Made by a program: the position numbers and the translations under genes | Shown here: positions 32,582-41,324 of the stretch, piece by piece | Numbering within the stretch: position 1 is the stretch's first letter | How the letters are laid out: each line of letters begins with the position of its first letter | Origin: Bradyrhizobium sp. SZCCT0231 | GTDB taxonomy: Bacteria > Pseudomonadota > Alphaproteobacteria > Rhizobiales > Xanthobacteraceae | Direction: 5' to 3' | DNA: 64,000 nucleotides | Assembly (NCBI RefSeq): GCF_018130245.1 | Contig: NZ_JAFCKP010000002.1 | Coordinates: 124,001 to 188,000 of the forward strand | The notes under the pieces: generated by a model | Seen by the model: only the letters and a program-made list of their open reading frames with translations | Told to the model about the DNA's origin: nothing | Database searches by the model: none

Positions 32582-34837
32582 ATGTTGCAGGTGAACAAGC
32601 CGACCTCAGAAATCAATCGTGATTTCGCCGAGGCCGACGGCTCCCAGTCGCAGACGCTGACCTCCTATCTCGACATTGTGAGGCGCCAGTTCCCGACCAT
32701 GGTCGCGATCGTCTCGGCCTGCGTGATCCTGGCGCTGCTCTATCTCTTCACGGCCGCGCCCCAGTTCACCTCAACCGCCTCGATGGTCATCGACACCCGC
32801 AAGGTGCAGCTGTTCCAGCAGCAATCGATGCTTGGCGATGTCGCCATAGATTCGGCGACGGTGGAGACCCAGGTTGAGATCCTGAAGTCCGAGAACATTA
32901 GCCTCGCCGTGATCCGCGATCAGCACCTGATCGATGATCCCGAATTTACCGGCGGGAGCGGCGGTCTGCTCGGCTCCGTGATCGGCACCGTTGCTAGCCT
33001 TTTTTCCGATGGGCATGCGTCGTCCGAGTTCGAGCTGACGCGCAAAGCGCTGGAGCGCTTCGAGAAAAACCGCACGATCAAGCGTCTCGGCCTCACTTAT
33101 GTGATGGAGATCGGCTACACCTCGCGCGACCCCGTCAAGGCGGCGCGCATCGCCAACGCGATCGCCGACACGTACATCGTCGACCAACTCGAGGCGAAGT
33201 ACCAAGCCACCCGCCGCGCCAGCGTCTGGCTGCAGGACCGCATCAAGGAGCTGCGGACACAGGCATCCGCCGCGCAGAAGGCGGTGGTAGATTTCAAGAC
33301 CGCCAACAACATCGTCGACACCGGCGGTCGGCTGATGAACGAGCAACAGCTTGCCGAGGTGAACAGCCAGCTGATCATGGCGCATGCTGCCACGGCCGAG
33401 GCCAAGGCACGCCTCGATCGCATGAACGACATCCTCAAGCAGGAGATTCCGGACGCTAACGTCACCGACGCACTGAAGAACGACACCATCGTCAAGCTGC
33501 GCGCGCAATACGTTGATATGGCCTCCAAGGAATCAATCTGGGCAGCCAAATACGGCGCCGACCATCTGGCCGCTGTCAATTTGCGCAGGCAGATGGCGGA
33601 GATCAAGAAGAACATTACAGACGAGCTGAAGCGGATCCAGGAATCCTATAAGAGCGACTACGACATCGCGATGACGCGCGAGGAGAGTATCAAGTCTAGC
33701 CTCAGCAACGTCGTCTCGGAATCGCAACTCACCAATCAGGCGCAGGTGCAGCTCCGCGAGCTTGAGAGCAGCGCGCAGTCCTACCAGGCGATGTACGACA
33801 ATTTCCTGCAGCGTTACATGGAGAGCGTGCAGCAGCAGTCGTTCCCAATCACCGAGGCGCGCGTGATCAGCGCGGCGACTACGCCGCTAGTTAAGAGCTA
33901 TCCGAAGACGCTGATTGTCCTTGCCATCAGCCTGCTGGGCGGTCTGATGCTCGCTTTCGGCGCGGCGATGGCGCGCGAGCTCAACGATAAGGTGTTCCGT
34001 ACCACCGGCCAGGTGGAGCAGCAGTTAGGCGCTAATTGTGTCGCGATCCTGCCCGCGCTTATCACTCAGGCGTCCGCTACAGCTCTCTCGGGCAAGCTTG
34101 GCCGCAAGAAGGCCCCTTCCGAGCCGAATCTCTTGCGCTATGTCGTGGACAATCCCCTGTCGCGCTTTTCAGAGGCGGTGCGGTCGCTGAAAGTGGCGGT
34201 CGATCTCAATTCTGTCGTGCGCGAGAACCGGGTGCTCGCAGTGACTTCGACGCTACCGAACGAGGGCAAGAGCACGCTCTCGATTAACCTCGCGCAGCTG
34301 ATGGCGCATTCGGGGGCCAAGGTGCTCCTGGTAGATTGCGACCTGCGCAACCCCTCTCTGTCCCGCGTGCTACGGCCGGATGCGACTGTGGGGCTGATCG
34401 ACGTCGTCGCCCAGAAAGTGCAGCTTCAGGATGCCATCAGCGTCGATCCGCAGACCGGACTCGCAGTGCTGTGCGCCGGAGCTACTTCGAAACTCTTGCA
34501 CACCAACGAGATCCTTGCGTCCAAGGCAATGCATGCCGTGATCAGTTTGCTGCGTGGGCGATACGACTATATTGTGCTCGACATGCCGCCGATGGCCCCC
34601 GTGGTCGACGTGCGCGTCACGTCGACCTTCGTGGATTCTTATGTGTTCGTGGTCGAGTGGGGCGCAACGAACATAGACGTTGTCAAACACAATCTGCGCA
34701 GCGCGCCGGAGATTCAGAATAAGCTGCTCGGCGTGGTCCTCAACAAGGCCGACACGAGGGCGCTGGCGCGCTATGAATCTTACCATGGCCGCTACTACTA
34801 CCAGAAATACTATGCCCGCTACGGGTACGTCGAGTAA
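32582..34837 (+). CDS. Wzc-like polysaccharide co-polymerase and tyrosine kinase
   Basis: A 751-residue inner-membrane protein controlling chain length and export. Membrane segments at about 38-60 and 440-462 flank a large periplasmic region with the chain-length-determinant (Wzz) domain and long coiled coils. The cytoplasmic BY-kinase domain has Walker A LPNEGKSTLS (about 556-565), Walker A' VLLVDCDLRNP (about 581-591) and Walker B YIVLDMPPM. It ends in a cluster of nine tyrosines (from RYESYHGRYYY to ARYGY), the usual autophosphorylation sites. Kinase and co-polymerase are fused, as in Proteobacteria. A cognate phosphatase is not adjacent; the PPP enzyme at 23952 is one candidate. Confidence 0.92.
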   Translation: MLQVNKPTSEINRDFAEADGSQSQTLTSYLDIVRRQFPTMVAIVSACVILALLYLFTAAPQFTSTASMVIDTRKVQLFQQQSMLGDVAIDSATVETQVEILKSENISLAVIRDQHLIDDPEFTGGSGGLLGSVIGTVASLFSDGHASSEFELTRKALERFEKNRTIKRLGLTYVMEIGYTSRDPVKAARIANAIADTYIVDQLEAKYQATRRASVWLQDRIKELRTQASAAQKAVVDFKTANNIVDTGGRLMNEQQLAEVNSQLIMAHAATAEAKARLDRMNDILKQEIPDANVTDALKNDTIVKLRAQYVDMASKESIWAAKYGADHLAAVNLRRQMAEIKKNITDELKRIQESYKSDYDIAMTREESIKSSLSNVVSESQLTNQAQVQLRELESSAQSYQAMYDNFLQRYMESVQQQSFPITEARVISAATTPLVKSYPKTLIVLAISLLGGLMLAFGAAMARELNDKVFRTTGQVEQQLGANCVAILPALITQASATALSGKLGRKKAPSEPNLLRYVVDNPLSRFSEAVRSLKVAVDLNSVVRENRVLAVTSTLPNEGKSTLSINLAQLMAHSGAKVLLVDCDLRNPSLSRVLRPDATVGLIDVVAQKVQLQDAISVDPQTGLAVLCAGATSKLLHTNEILASKAMHAVISLLRGRYDYIVLDMPPMAPVVDVRVTSTFVDSYVFVVEWGATNIDVVKHNLRSAPEIQNKLLGVVLNKADTRALARYESYHGRYYYQKYYARYGYVE

Positions 34838-34842
34838 AGGCT

Positions 34843-35610
34843 ATGTTGAGCAGGCATCAGCCAAGATGGTGGATATACGTGCGTGCCTTGCTGCTGCTGC
34901 TCGGATTTGTCTGCCTCGTCTGGACGTCGATCGCTTGGCCCTCATTCCGGTTGACGGCGCCGGCCCGTGACGTGGCCGCGCGGATCAGCGCAGACGAACG
35001 TTTCAAGCCCGGCGTACTTCCCGATTGGCAAGTGCGCATGAACGCTGCGCCGCGCGGGGCTGTCCTGCAGCCGGATTTCTCGCAAGCAGATGCGCTTATT
35101 GCGTTACGCGTAGCTGAAGAGGGTTTGCGGCGGAAGAATTCGGAGGAGTCTGACCGCGAGACAGTCTCGGCTGAGGTCAAGGTTAGGACCGCGCTTTCCT
35201 TTAGTCCGAACAATTCTTTCCTTTGGTTGATGGCCTATTCTTTAGAGATGTCGCGTAGTGGATTTCAAGCTAAGAGCCTCAGGTATCTCGATCAGTCCTA
35301 TGCGACCGGTCCGCGAGAAGGCTGGATCGCGCTTCGCCGCAACAAGATGGCGCTTGCGGTTTTTCCGGCACTCGAACAGCTGACGCAAGCGAATGTTGTT
35401 TTGGAATTCTCGAACATCGTCGACAGCGGCTTCGTTGAAGAGGCTGCAGCGAATATGAAGGGGGTTGGCTGGGATCAGAGGGAGCGGCTGTTAGTGAGCC
35501 TCGGGGGGGTAGATATTGCCGCGCGTGACGCTTTCGCCAAGGTGTTGGCTCGGGCCAGCGTCAATGTCAGCGTACCCGGCGTTGCCTCAGACGAAAGGTG
35601 GTTTCGATAA
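34843..35610 (+). CDS. Hypothetical membrane-anchored protein of the locus
   Basis: A 255-residue protein with one hydrophobic segment (about 12-34, VRALLLLLGFVCLVWTSIAW) and a helical extracytoplasmic body. The region TALSFSPNNSFLWLMAYSLE and YATGPREGWIALRRNKMA suggests TPR-like helix pairs and resembles a stretch of the protein at 23228. It starts 5 bp after the Wzc-like gene and its TAA overlaps the ATG of the next gene, so it is co-transcribed and coupled. A role in assembly or export is inferred from place only. Confidence 0.65.
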   Translation: MLSRHQPRWWIYVRALLLLLGFVCLVWTSIAWPSFRLTAPARDVAARISADERFKPGVLPDWQVRMNAAPRGAVLQPDFSQADALIALRVAEEGLRRKNSEESDRETVSAEVKVRTALSFSPNNSFLWLMAYSLEMSRSGFQAKSLRYLDQSYATGPREGWIALRRNKMALAVFPALEQLTQANVVLEFSNIVDSGFVEEAAANMKGVGWDQRERLLVSLGGVDIAARDAFAKVLARASVNVSVPGVASDERWFR

Positions 35611-36011
35611 TGGCAAGCACTTTCTTCAGGCTTCGCGGATGTGCTATTGCAGTTCTTGCTACTTTGCCCTCAGCATCAACGGTCTTAGGGCAGACCAGCC
35701 TTCCGAACCGGTCGGGACTTACGCTTCAGGGACCCGCCGAGCAATCCGCTGACCCCATTGTTCGCGATGCTCTTGGCCACCCGTGCCTTGACATTGAAGC
35801 GGCTGCCGTTCCCCACGTCAGTGATCGGCAAATGCTAGATCATATAGTTAGCATCAGAAACAAGTGTCCGCGGATCATCAAGGCTAAGGTCTGTTATTTC
35901 AATTCTCAGGCATGCAACGAGCTAACGGTGCAACCCTACAAGCGAACCGACACTATTTTGGGGACAATGCGCGCAATGAAGTTCTTTCGCTATTCTATCC
36001 AGCAGAGATGA
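35610..36011 (+). CDS. Hypothetical exported protein of the locus
   Basis: A 133-residue protein with a signal peptide (about 1-28, AIAVLATLPSASTVLG). The mature domain of about 105 residues holds four cysteines (HPCLDIE, NKCPR, KVCYFNSQACNEL), enough for two disulfides. The ATG at 35610 overlaps the preceding stop (TAATG), and its own TGA overlaps the flippase ATG (ATGA), so it is sandwiched in a coupled operon. No family name is known to me. It marks the point where base composition starts to fall. Confidence 0.65.
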   Translation: MASTFFRLRGCAIAVLATLPSASTVLGQTSLPNRSGLTLQGPAEQSADPIVRDALGHPCLDIEAAAVPHVSDRQMLDHIVSIRNKCPRIIKAKVCYFNSQACNELTVQPYKRTDTILGTMRAMKFFRYSIQQR

Positions 36012-37513
36012 GCTTGTTGTCGCAACGTGACCGGCGTCGGACGAGTGCGCTCCTGGACAGGCGTATCCTGGTAGGTGCAGCTACTTACGCTTATGCCAAT
36101 AGAGCTGCATCGTTCATCATTTCATTCGGTTCATTGGCTGTGATGGCGCGGCTACTTACGCCGCATGATTTCGGCTTGGTTGCGATGGTAACCACATTCA
36201 CCGGACTGCTTACATCGCTGCGTGATTCTGGCCTTTCCTCGGCGGCTATACAGTCCAAAGATCTTCCGCTGGCCGATAGAAACGCTCTCTTTTGGTACAA
36301 CGCCGGCCTTTCAGTTTTAGCATCGACCTTGGTGCTGCTCGCTGCTCCGCTTGTCAGCCAATTCTATCGTGAAGATGATCTGAAGCCTCTTTTGTATCTT
36401 ACTTCGTTCGGATTGCTTGCATCGGGAATCGGTACGATACACGCCGCTATCCTGAGACGGGACTTCAATTTGAAGGGCGTCTTTTTCGCTGAGATCGGTG
36501 GGTTAGCAGTAGGGGCGATTGTGTCCGTGCTACTTGCCTACTTTACGCGGAGCGCGCTGTCCGTCGTTATTGGAGCCGCTCTGCAGGCTATCGCTACCTC
36601 AGCTATCGCCATTCTGTTTGGACGTTGGGTGCCGAAGATCGATACCACCAGCAGGCTGGGCTTCCAGTATCTGCTCTTTGGCTTCAGGGTTAGTGCCTAC
36701 GCCATTTTGAACTTTATTACTAACAACATCGGGTCAGTTGCCGTGGGATATCAGTCAGGGTCAACTGCGATGGGGGCCTTCAATCGCGCCCAAGCTCTGT
36801 ACGGTATGCCTGTCTCGTTTGTTCTAAATCCATACCTTCAGGTACAATTTCCGCTCCTCTGCCGAGTCCGAGGAGATGTTGATCATACCCGAAAAATCTA
36901 TGGCGACCTTCTTGTCCTTACCAGCACTTTATTTGTTCCGTTAGCGGTTCTGCTGCCCTTTATAGCAGTAGCAGCGACAACGCTAGTGCTGGGCAATCAA
37001 TGGACGGCGGCGGGGCAGATACTTGCGTGGCTCTCTCCTTCGCTCGCTGCACTCGGACTGATGGGACCATTTGGTCAGTTCATGATGAGCCAAGGAAGAG
37101 TAAAGGAGCTCCAGTGGTGGGGCTTCGCTGATGTTGGCCTGCGAGGCGGGGGGGCCGTGATCGGCTCATTCTTTAGCCCCACAGCCGCAGCTGCTGGATT
37201 TTCATTCGCGACTCTGCTGATAGCGGTTCCGATCATGGTTTGGATAACTCAGCGCGATGGCATTTTCTGCTTCAAAGATTATGCTCGAGCCTGCTTTCCA
37301 GGCATCCTCATTGCGTTGATGGTCGGAGTGACAGCGCTAGCTGTGAGTCGATTTGCATCCGGAAACTCGTTTGGACCTTTTGCGGAAGCCTTGATGGTCC
37401 TTTCTGCATCTCTTGTTCCCTGGGTTGCGTTGGCCGCGGCCGTTCACCTCTCTCCGATTAAGCTTTACTTTCTCCCTGGCTATCAAAAGGATACAGATAG
37501 CTTCGAACACTAA
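36008..37513 (+). CDS. Wzx-like polysaccharide flippase (MOP superfamily)
   Basis: A 501-residue protein with about 12-14 membrane segments, of the polysaccharide-transporter (PST/Wzx) type that moves undecaprenyl-linked repeat units to the periplasm. The N-terminal pattern SLAVMARLLTPHDFGLVAMV and the following SGLSSAAIQSKDL are typical of the family. I chose ATG 36008, which overlaps the preceding stop by 4 bp; the frame runs back to 35912 without family similarity. Base composition is visibly AT-richer than the export genes upstream, consistent with an exchangeable cassette. The next gene follows after 17 bp. Confidence 0.9.
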   Translation: MSLLSQRDRRRTSALLDRRILVGAATYAYANRAASFIISFGSLAVMARLLTPHDFGLVAMVTTFTGLLTSLRDSGLSSAAIQSKDLPLADRNALFWYNAGLSVLASTLVLLAAPLVSQFYREDDLKPLLYLTSFGLLASGIGTIHAAILRRDFNLKGVFFAEIGGLAVGAIVSVLLAYFTRSALSVVIGAALQAIATSAIAILFGRWVPKIDTTSRLGFQYLLFGFRVSAYAILNFITNNIGSVAVGYQSGSTAMGAFNRAQALYGMPVSFVLNPYLQVQFPLLCRVRGDVDHTRKIYGDLLVLTSTLFVPLAVLLPFIAVAATTLVLGNQWTAAGQILAWLSPSLAALGLMGPFGQFMMSQGRVKELQWWGFADVGLRGGGAVIGSFFSPTAAAAGFSFATLLIAVPIMVWITQRDGIFCFKDYARACFPGILIALMVGVTALAVSRFASGNSFGPFAEALMVLSASLVPWVALAAAVHLSPIKLYFLPGYQKDTDSFEH

Positions 37514-37530
37514 GCTCCAAAGAAATTAAA

Positions 37531-38361
37531 ATGGTCAGCACACATCTCCCTAAGCTCGTCGTTCTAGTGACCTGCTTCAACCGCAAGGACGTCACGCTAG
37601 AAGCCCTACGCGCGCTTCCGGCGGCGATCAATAATTCATTCAAGTCTCAGCTGGTGCTTGTCGATGACGGAACCGACGGTACGTCGGAGGCAGTTCGCAA
37701 CGAGCACCCCGAGGCCATATTGGTAAAGGGATCGGGATCGCTTTTCTGGAACGGCGGTATGCGACTGGCTTGGCAAACTGCACTTGCGCTCAGCCCCGAT
37801 TTCTTTCTTTGGCTGAACGACGACACCACTCTCCGACCTTCAGCGATCGCGGACCTGTTGAAGGAGTATCGACACGCATCCAATCCCCGGACGATAGTAG
37901 TGGGGCGAACAATCGACCCTCATACTCGAGCCGTATCTTACGGGGGACTCGTCAGGTCGAGGATTGTATCGCGACTCAATTTTCGGTTCTTGACCGAACA
38001 GGAAACCGAATGCCACACGATGAACGGAAACTGTGTCCTCATTCCAGCCATCGCTGCGAAGGAGGTTGGTATCAATTCCGAAAATTATCGTCACGCCTTC
38101 GGGGACATAGATTACGGCCTGCGTGCGAGGCGATTAGGATATGGAATCATAGAGCTAAAGCAGCCGGTTGCCCAACAGGAGCCAAACCAAAAGTTCGAGG
38201 CCTCTATCGGCTCACTGACTTTGAGCAATTGGCGTTTCATTACTACAAACGCGAAGGGCATTCCTTGGCGGGAATGGTATAGGTTTTGTTATGAATTTGG
38301 TGGCCCTCTCTGGCCACTTAATTTTGCAGTCAGGTACCTTAAGATACTCCGGCTGCGATGA
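37531..38361 (+). CDS. Family 2 glycosyltransferase
   Basis: A 276-residue cytoplasmic or membrane-associated GT-A-fold enzyme. The nucleotide-sugar region is LVTCFNRKDVTLEAL to VLVDDGTDGT (about 12-51), with the DXD-like metal site in LNDDTTL (96-102). The acceptor/catalytic region follows (FGDIDYGLRARRLGYG, about 190-205). The pattern WNGGMRLAWQTAL is like rhamnosyltransferase-type GT2 enzymes, but donor and linkage cannot be read from sequence. Its stop overlaps the start of the polymerase gene by 4 bp. It belongs to the AT-richer cassette and should add one sugar of the repeat unit. Confidence 0.88.
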   Translation: MVSTHLPKLVVLVTCFNRKDVTLEALRALPAAINNSFKSQLVLVDDGTDGTSEAVRNEHPEAILVKGSGSLFWNGGMRLAWQTALALSPDFFLWLNDDTTLRPSAIADLLKEYRHASNPRTIVVGRTIDPHTRAVSYGGLVRSRIVSRLNFRFLTEQETECHTMNGNCVLIPAIAAKEVGINSENYRHAFGDIDYGLRARRLGYGIIELKQPVAQQEPNQKFEASIGSLTLSNWRFITTNAKGIPWREWYRFCYEFGGPLWPLNFAVRYLKILRLR

Positions 38362-39593
38362 GCGTGCTGCTACCATCAACGTTTCTATTCGTCCTACCCT
38401 TCATTCAGTTGGGCTACTCTTACTATGCCTCTGTCTCGACGGCCGGGGCGGCGCTGATTCTCTTTATAGCGGGGGCGTCCAATTTTCGAACACTGTGGCA
38501 GCAAAACCTTGTGTTTCGTTCAATTGCTTGCTTGCTGATGATCCTCGCCACGGCATCATATGGCGGCGCATCAGGTCAAGACGTGCTCAGAACTGTGCGA
38601 GAGGCGGTCGCTTTCTTTCTTGTGACTGGGTCTGCGCCGTGGTCGCTGCCTATTTTCAACTCGCGAATATTATCGCGAGTTCTGTTCGCCATCTGGCTAT
38701 TCGGTCTCGGCACGTTGTTGATGGTGATCGTTCAGACAGTGTATCTTCGATCGCATGCCTACTTCGGAATTCCGATGGAGCTTTTCTCCCAAAACACAAA
38801 TACTCTGCCTGGAGAACTTGCTCTACTCTACTCGAATCTTCGCCCCAGCGGGACCTTCGCTGAGCCCTCCTATCTGGGTGGAATCTGCTTATCGCTCATC
38901 TTCGCTATCAGTCCTCTCTTGAAGAAAAGGCGCTCGGTCCAGCTGCTTGCAGCGCTTCTTGTTGTCATCGTCGGCATTTCCAGATCGCTGTCAGGTATAC
39001 TCTTCATATTTCTCTATCTTTCGATCTGTATGAGAGGGGCGCTGCGTTCGCCGGCGATATTCTACGGCTGCGTCGTTTCGCTATTTGGTATCCTGCTAGC
39101 GGTTACGTTGACGGACAATCCGATTTCAGATCGCCTCTTGACTGGAGGCGACTATGACGCGTCGATCATGGGTCGTATCTTCGGTCCGCTGGAGGCAATC
39201 CCGAAGATACTTCCGCAGTATCCTCTGGGAATCCCGTTGGCTCCGTTCCAGGATATGGGCTATTCCTTCTCGGGTGATCTCGCCGCGGCAGAAATGACAC
39301 ACAATGGGTTGTTCAATCTGATCATCAACTACGGCTTTGTTGGTTTCTTACTGGTGGGAGTAGTTCTTTTCAGCTTTCGAAACACGGAAGTGTTGGTCTA
39401 CGTTCTGGCGCTTTCAATCCAGAACGGAGGTTTCCTAACCGTCGATAAGTTCGTCATCATCGCGCTCTCGATAATGCTACACAACTCACTTCGCGCGTCG
39501 ACGCCGCAAAGAAAGAGAGTTGATGTCTTGCGCGAATTCCAATCGTATTCATTGGGACGATCGACCGGTCCAGTTTCGTCGAGTCTTAGATAG
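38358..39593 (+). CDS. Wzy-like polysaccharide polymerase
   Basis: A 411-residue protein with about ten to twelve hydrophobic segments and a periplasmic loop near 255-320. The segment NLRPSGTFAEPSYLGGICLS, with its EPS motif, and the later MTHNGLFNLIINYGFVGF are typical of Wzy/O-antigen polymerases. It should polymerise repeat units in the periplasm. It overlaps the GT2 gene by 4 bp, and the next glycosyltransferase starts 7 bp after its stop. The low sequence conservation and AT-rich composition are usual for Wzy. Its polymer specificity should match the flippase and transferases of the same cassette. Confidence 0.82.
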   Translation: MSVLLPSTFLFVLPFIQLGYSYYASVSTAGAALILFIAGASNFRTLWQQNLVFRSIACLLMILATASYGGASGQDVLRTVREAVAFFLVTGSAPWSLPIFNSRILSRVLFAIWLFGLGTLLMVIVQTVYLRSHAYFGIPMELFSQNTNTLPGELALLYSNLRPSGTFAEPSYLGGICLSLIFAISPLLKKRRSVQLLAALLVVIVGISRSLSGILFIFLYLSICMRGALRSPAIFYGCVVSLFGILLAVTLTDNPISDRLLTGGDYDASIMGRIFGPLEAIPKILPQYPLGIPLAPFQDMGYSFSGDLAAAEMTHNGLFNLIINYGFVGFLLVGVVLFSFRNTEVLVYVLALSIQNGGFLTVDKFVIIALSIMLHNSLRASTPQRKRVDVLREFQSYSLGRSTGPVSSSLR

Positions 39594-39600
39594 TGTACGT

Positions 39601-40770
39601 ATGAAGATTTTAAGGATAATAGGCTCAGTTGACCAAAGATTTGGCGGGCCGATAGAGTCACTGCTCCGTACCGCAGAAGAGATGCGGAATCAGGGGCATC
39701 AGATCACGGTCGCCTCTCTCGATCCACCTGATGCGCAGTACCTACCCTCCTTTCCATTCGAGGTGCACGCGCTTGGGCAGCGCGGGATGCGCTCTCGGGT
39801 TCGGTACTCGACGACATTTGTGCCGTGGCTGCGTCGGCACGCGAGCCAGTATGATGTGGCCATTGTAGAGGGGCTTTGGAACTATTCGTCGGTAGGTACT
39901 TGGCTGGGGCTTGCCAAGCAAATACCTTATGTAGTCTTTGCTCATGGCATGCTGGATCCTTGGTTTAGGAAGGCAAGCCCAACAAAGCATTTTGTGAAGC
40001 AGATCTACTGGCATTTGGCAGAAGGTCGCGTCTTGAGGGACGCCGACTACGTGCTGTTTACCTGCGAAGAGGAGCGTAGACTCGCCCGCCAAAGTTTCCA
40101 CGGGCACCGATATCGAGAGCGCGTGGTTGCATTTGGCACGGCGGATGCACCAAGGCTTGACGAAAAGCGTGATATAGCGTTCCGGCAACTTGTGCCCGAA
40201 CTGAAGGATCGAGAATATCTGCTCTTCCTGGGGAGGATCCATCCGAAGAAGGGTTGCGACATCCTGATACGGGCTTTTGGTGCCATCGCATCCGAGTTCA
40301 AGGAGTTGGATCTCGTTATTGCAGGGCCCGACCAAGTAAACTGGCGCCAGGCGCTGGAGTTGGAGGCAAGGCGTCTTGGAATCTCCAATCGGATACACTG
40401 GCCGGGCATGTTGACTGGTGACGCAAAATGGGGGGCCTTTCGCGGCGCTACGGCGTTTGTCCTACCCTCTCATCAAGAAAATTTCGGAATTGCCGTCGCT
40501 GAAGCGCTGGCATGCGAATTGCCGGTGCTGATCTCCAACAAGGTTAACATCTGGAGGGAGATCAAAGCATCAGGATGTGGCCTTGTCGCAGAGGACACAG
40601 AGGCAGGCACGGTGAGTTGTCTGCGGCAATTCCTACGATTGGACACGGCAAACAAAGCCAGAATGCGACAATTGGCACGCAATTGTTTCTTGAAGCAATT
40701 TGAAGTCAAGCGTGCTGCTGAGGATTTGACCTCTGTTTTAACGGAAATCCTTTCTGATGAAGCCTCTTGA
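39601..40770 (+). CDS. Family 4 glycosyltransferase
   Basis: A 389-residue GT-B-fold retaining glycosyltransferase. The N-terminal acceptor domain opens MKILRIIGSVDQRFGGPIES. The C-terminal GT4 domain has FLGRIHPKKGCDILIRAF (about 215-232), VIAGPD and the catalytic E-x7-E motif in SHQENFGIAVAEALACELPV (about 305-324). I chose ATG 39601 because the GT fold begins there; the frame extends to 39520 inside the polymerase gene. It overlaps the acetyltransferase gene by 14 bp. Donor sugar is unknown. Confidence 0.9.
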   Translation: MKILRIIGSVDQRFGGPIESLLRTAEEMRNQGHQITVASLDPPDAQYLPSFPFEVHALGQRGMRSRVRYSTTFVPWLRRHASQYDVAIVEGLWNYSSVGTWLGLAKQIPYVVFAHGMLDPWFRKASPTKHFVKQIYWHLAEGRVLRDADYVLFTCEEERRLARQSFHGHRYRERVVAFGTADAPRLDEKRDIAFRQLVPELKDREYLLFLGRIHPKKGCDILIRAFGAIASEFKELDLVIAGPDQVNWRQALELEARRLGISNRIHWPGMLTGDAKWGAFRGATAFVLPSHQENFGIAVAEALACELPVLISNKVNIWREIKASGCGLVAEDTEAGTVSCLRQFLRLDTANKARMRQLARNCFLKQFEVKRAAEDLTSVLTEILSDEAS

Positions 40771-41320
40771 TGCAAAGCATAGCAATTCTGTGGTTGGCGA
40801 ACCGAGCTTTCCACTGTCGAATAGATTGATTCGGGCGTTGTGGAACATCACTTGGCTACTACTCGCGTCGTGGACCCCCCCGCCACTGAATCCGTGGCGA
40901 CGTTTCTTGCTTCGTCTCTTCGGGGCAAAGATCGCGTCAACGGCTCGTATTTATGGATCCGCCAAGATTTGGTTCCCACCTCATCTCACAATGGGTGAAC
41001 ACTCGGTGCTTGCTTGGGGGGCGCTGTGCTACTCTCAGGCGCCGATTGTGTTGGAAGACTTTGTCGTGGTCTCGCAGAGGGCGCACCTTTGCGCTGGCAC
41101 GCACGATATAGATGATCCAAACTTCCAGCTTATTACCAAACCCATCCTCCTGAAGAGAAAGGCGTGGGTAGCCGCCGACACGTTTATTGGTCCGGGCGTT
41201 ACTGTAGGAGAAGGCGCTGTTATCGGCGCCCGCGCCGTGGTCTTTAAAGACGTGGATGCTTGGTCAGTCTTTGTCGGGAATCCTGCAAAGTTTGTTAAGA
41301 TGCGCAAATGCCATCCGTAG
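40757..41320 (+). CDS. WcaF-like polysaccharide acetyltransferase
   Basis: A 187-residue left-handed beta-helix (hexapeptide) acyltransferase, probably transferring acetyl from acetyl-CoA to a sugar of the repeat unit. The catalytic-type histidine is His116 in CAGTHDIDD, and hexapeptide turns are seen in AWVAADTFIGPGVTVGEGAV and IGARAVVFKDVDAWSVFVGN. The N-terminal WNITWLLLASWTPPPLNPWR resembles colanic-acid WcaF. It starts 14 bp before the end of the GT4 gene. It converges on the beta-helix gene with only 4 bp between stops, so there is no room for a separate terminator. Confidence 0.88.
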   Translation: MKPLDAKHSNSVVGEPSFPLSNRLIRALWNITWLLLASWTPPPLNPWRRFLLRLFGAKIASTARIYGSAKIWFPPHLTMGEHSVLAWGALCYSQAPIVLEDFVVVSQRAHLCAGTHDIDDPNFQLITKPILLKRKAWVAADTFIGPGVTVGEGAVIGARAVVFKDVDAWSVFVGNPAKFVKMRKCHP

Positions 41321-41324
41321 CTCT

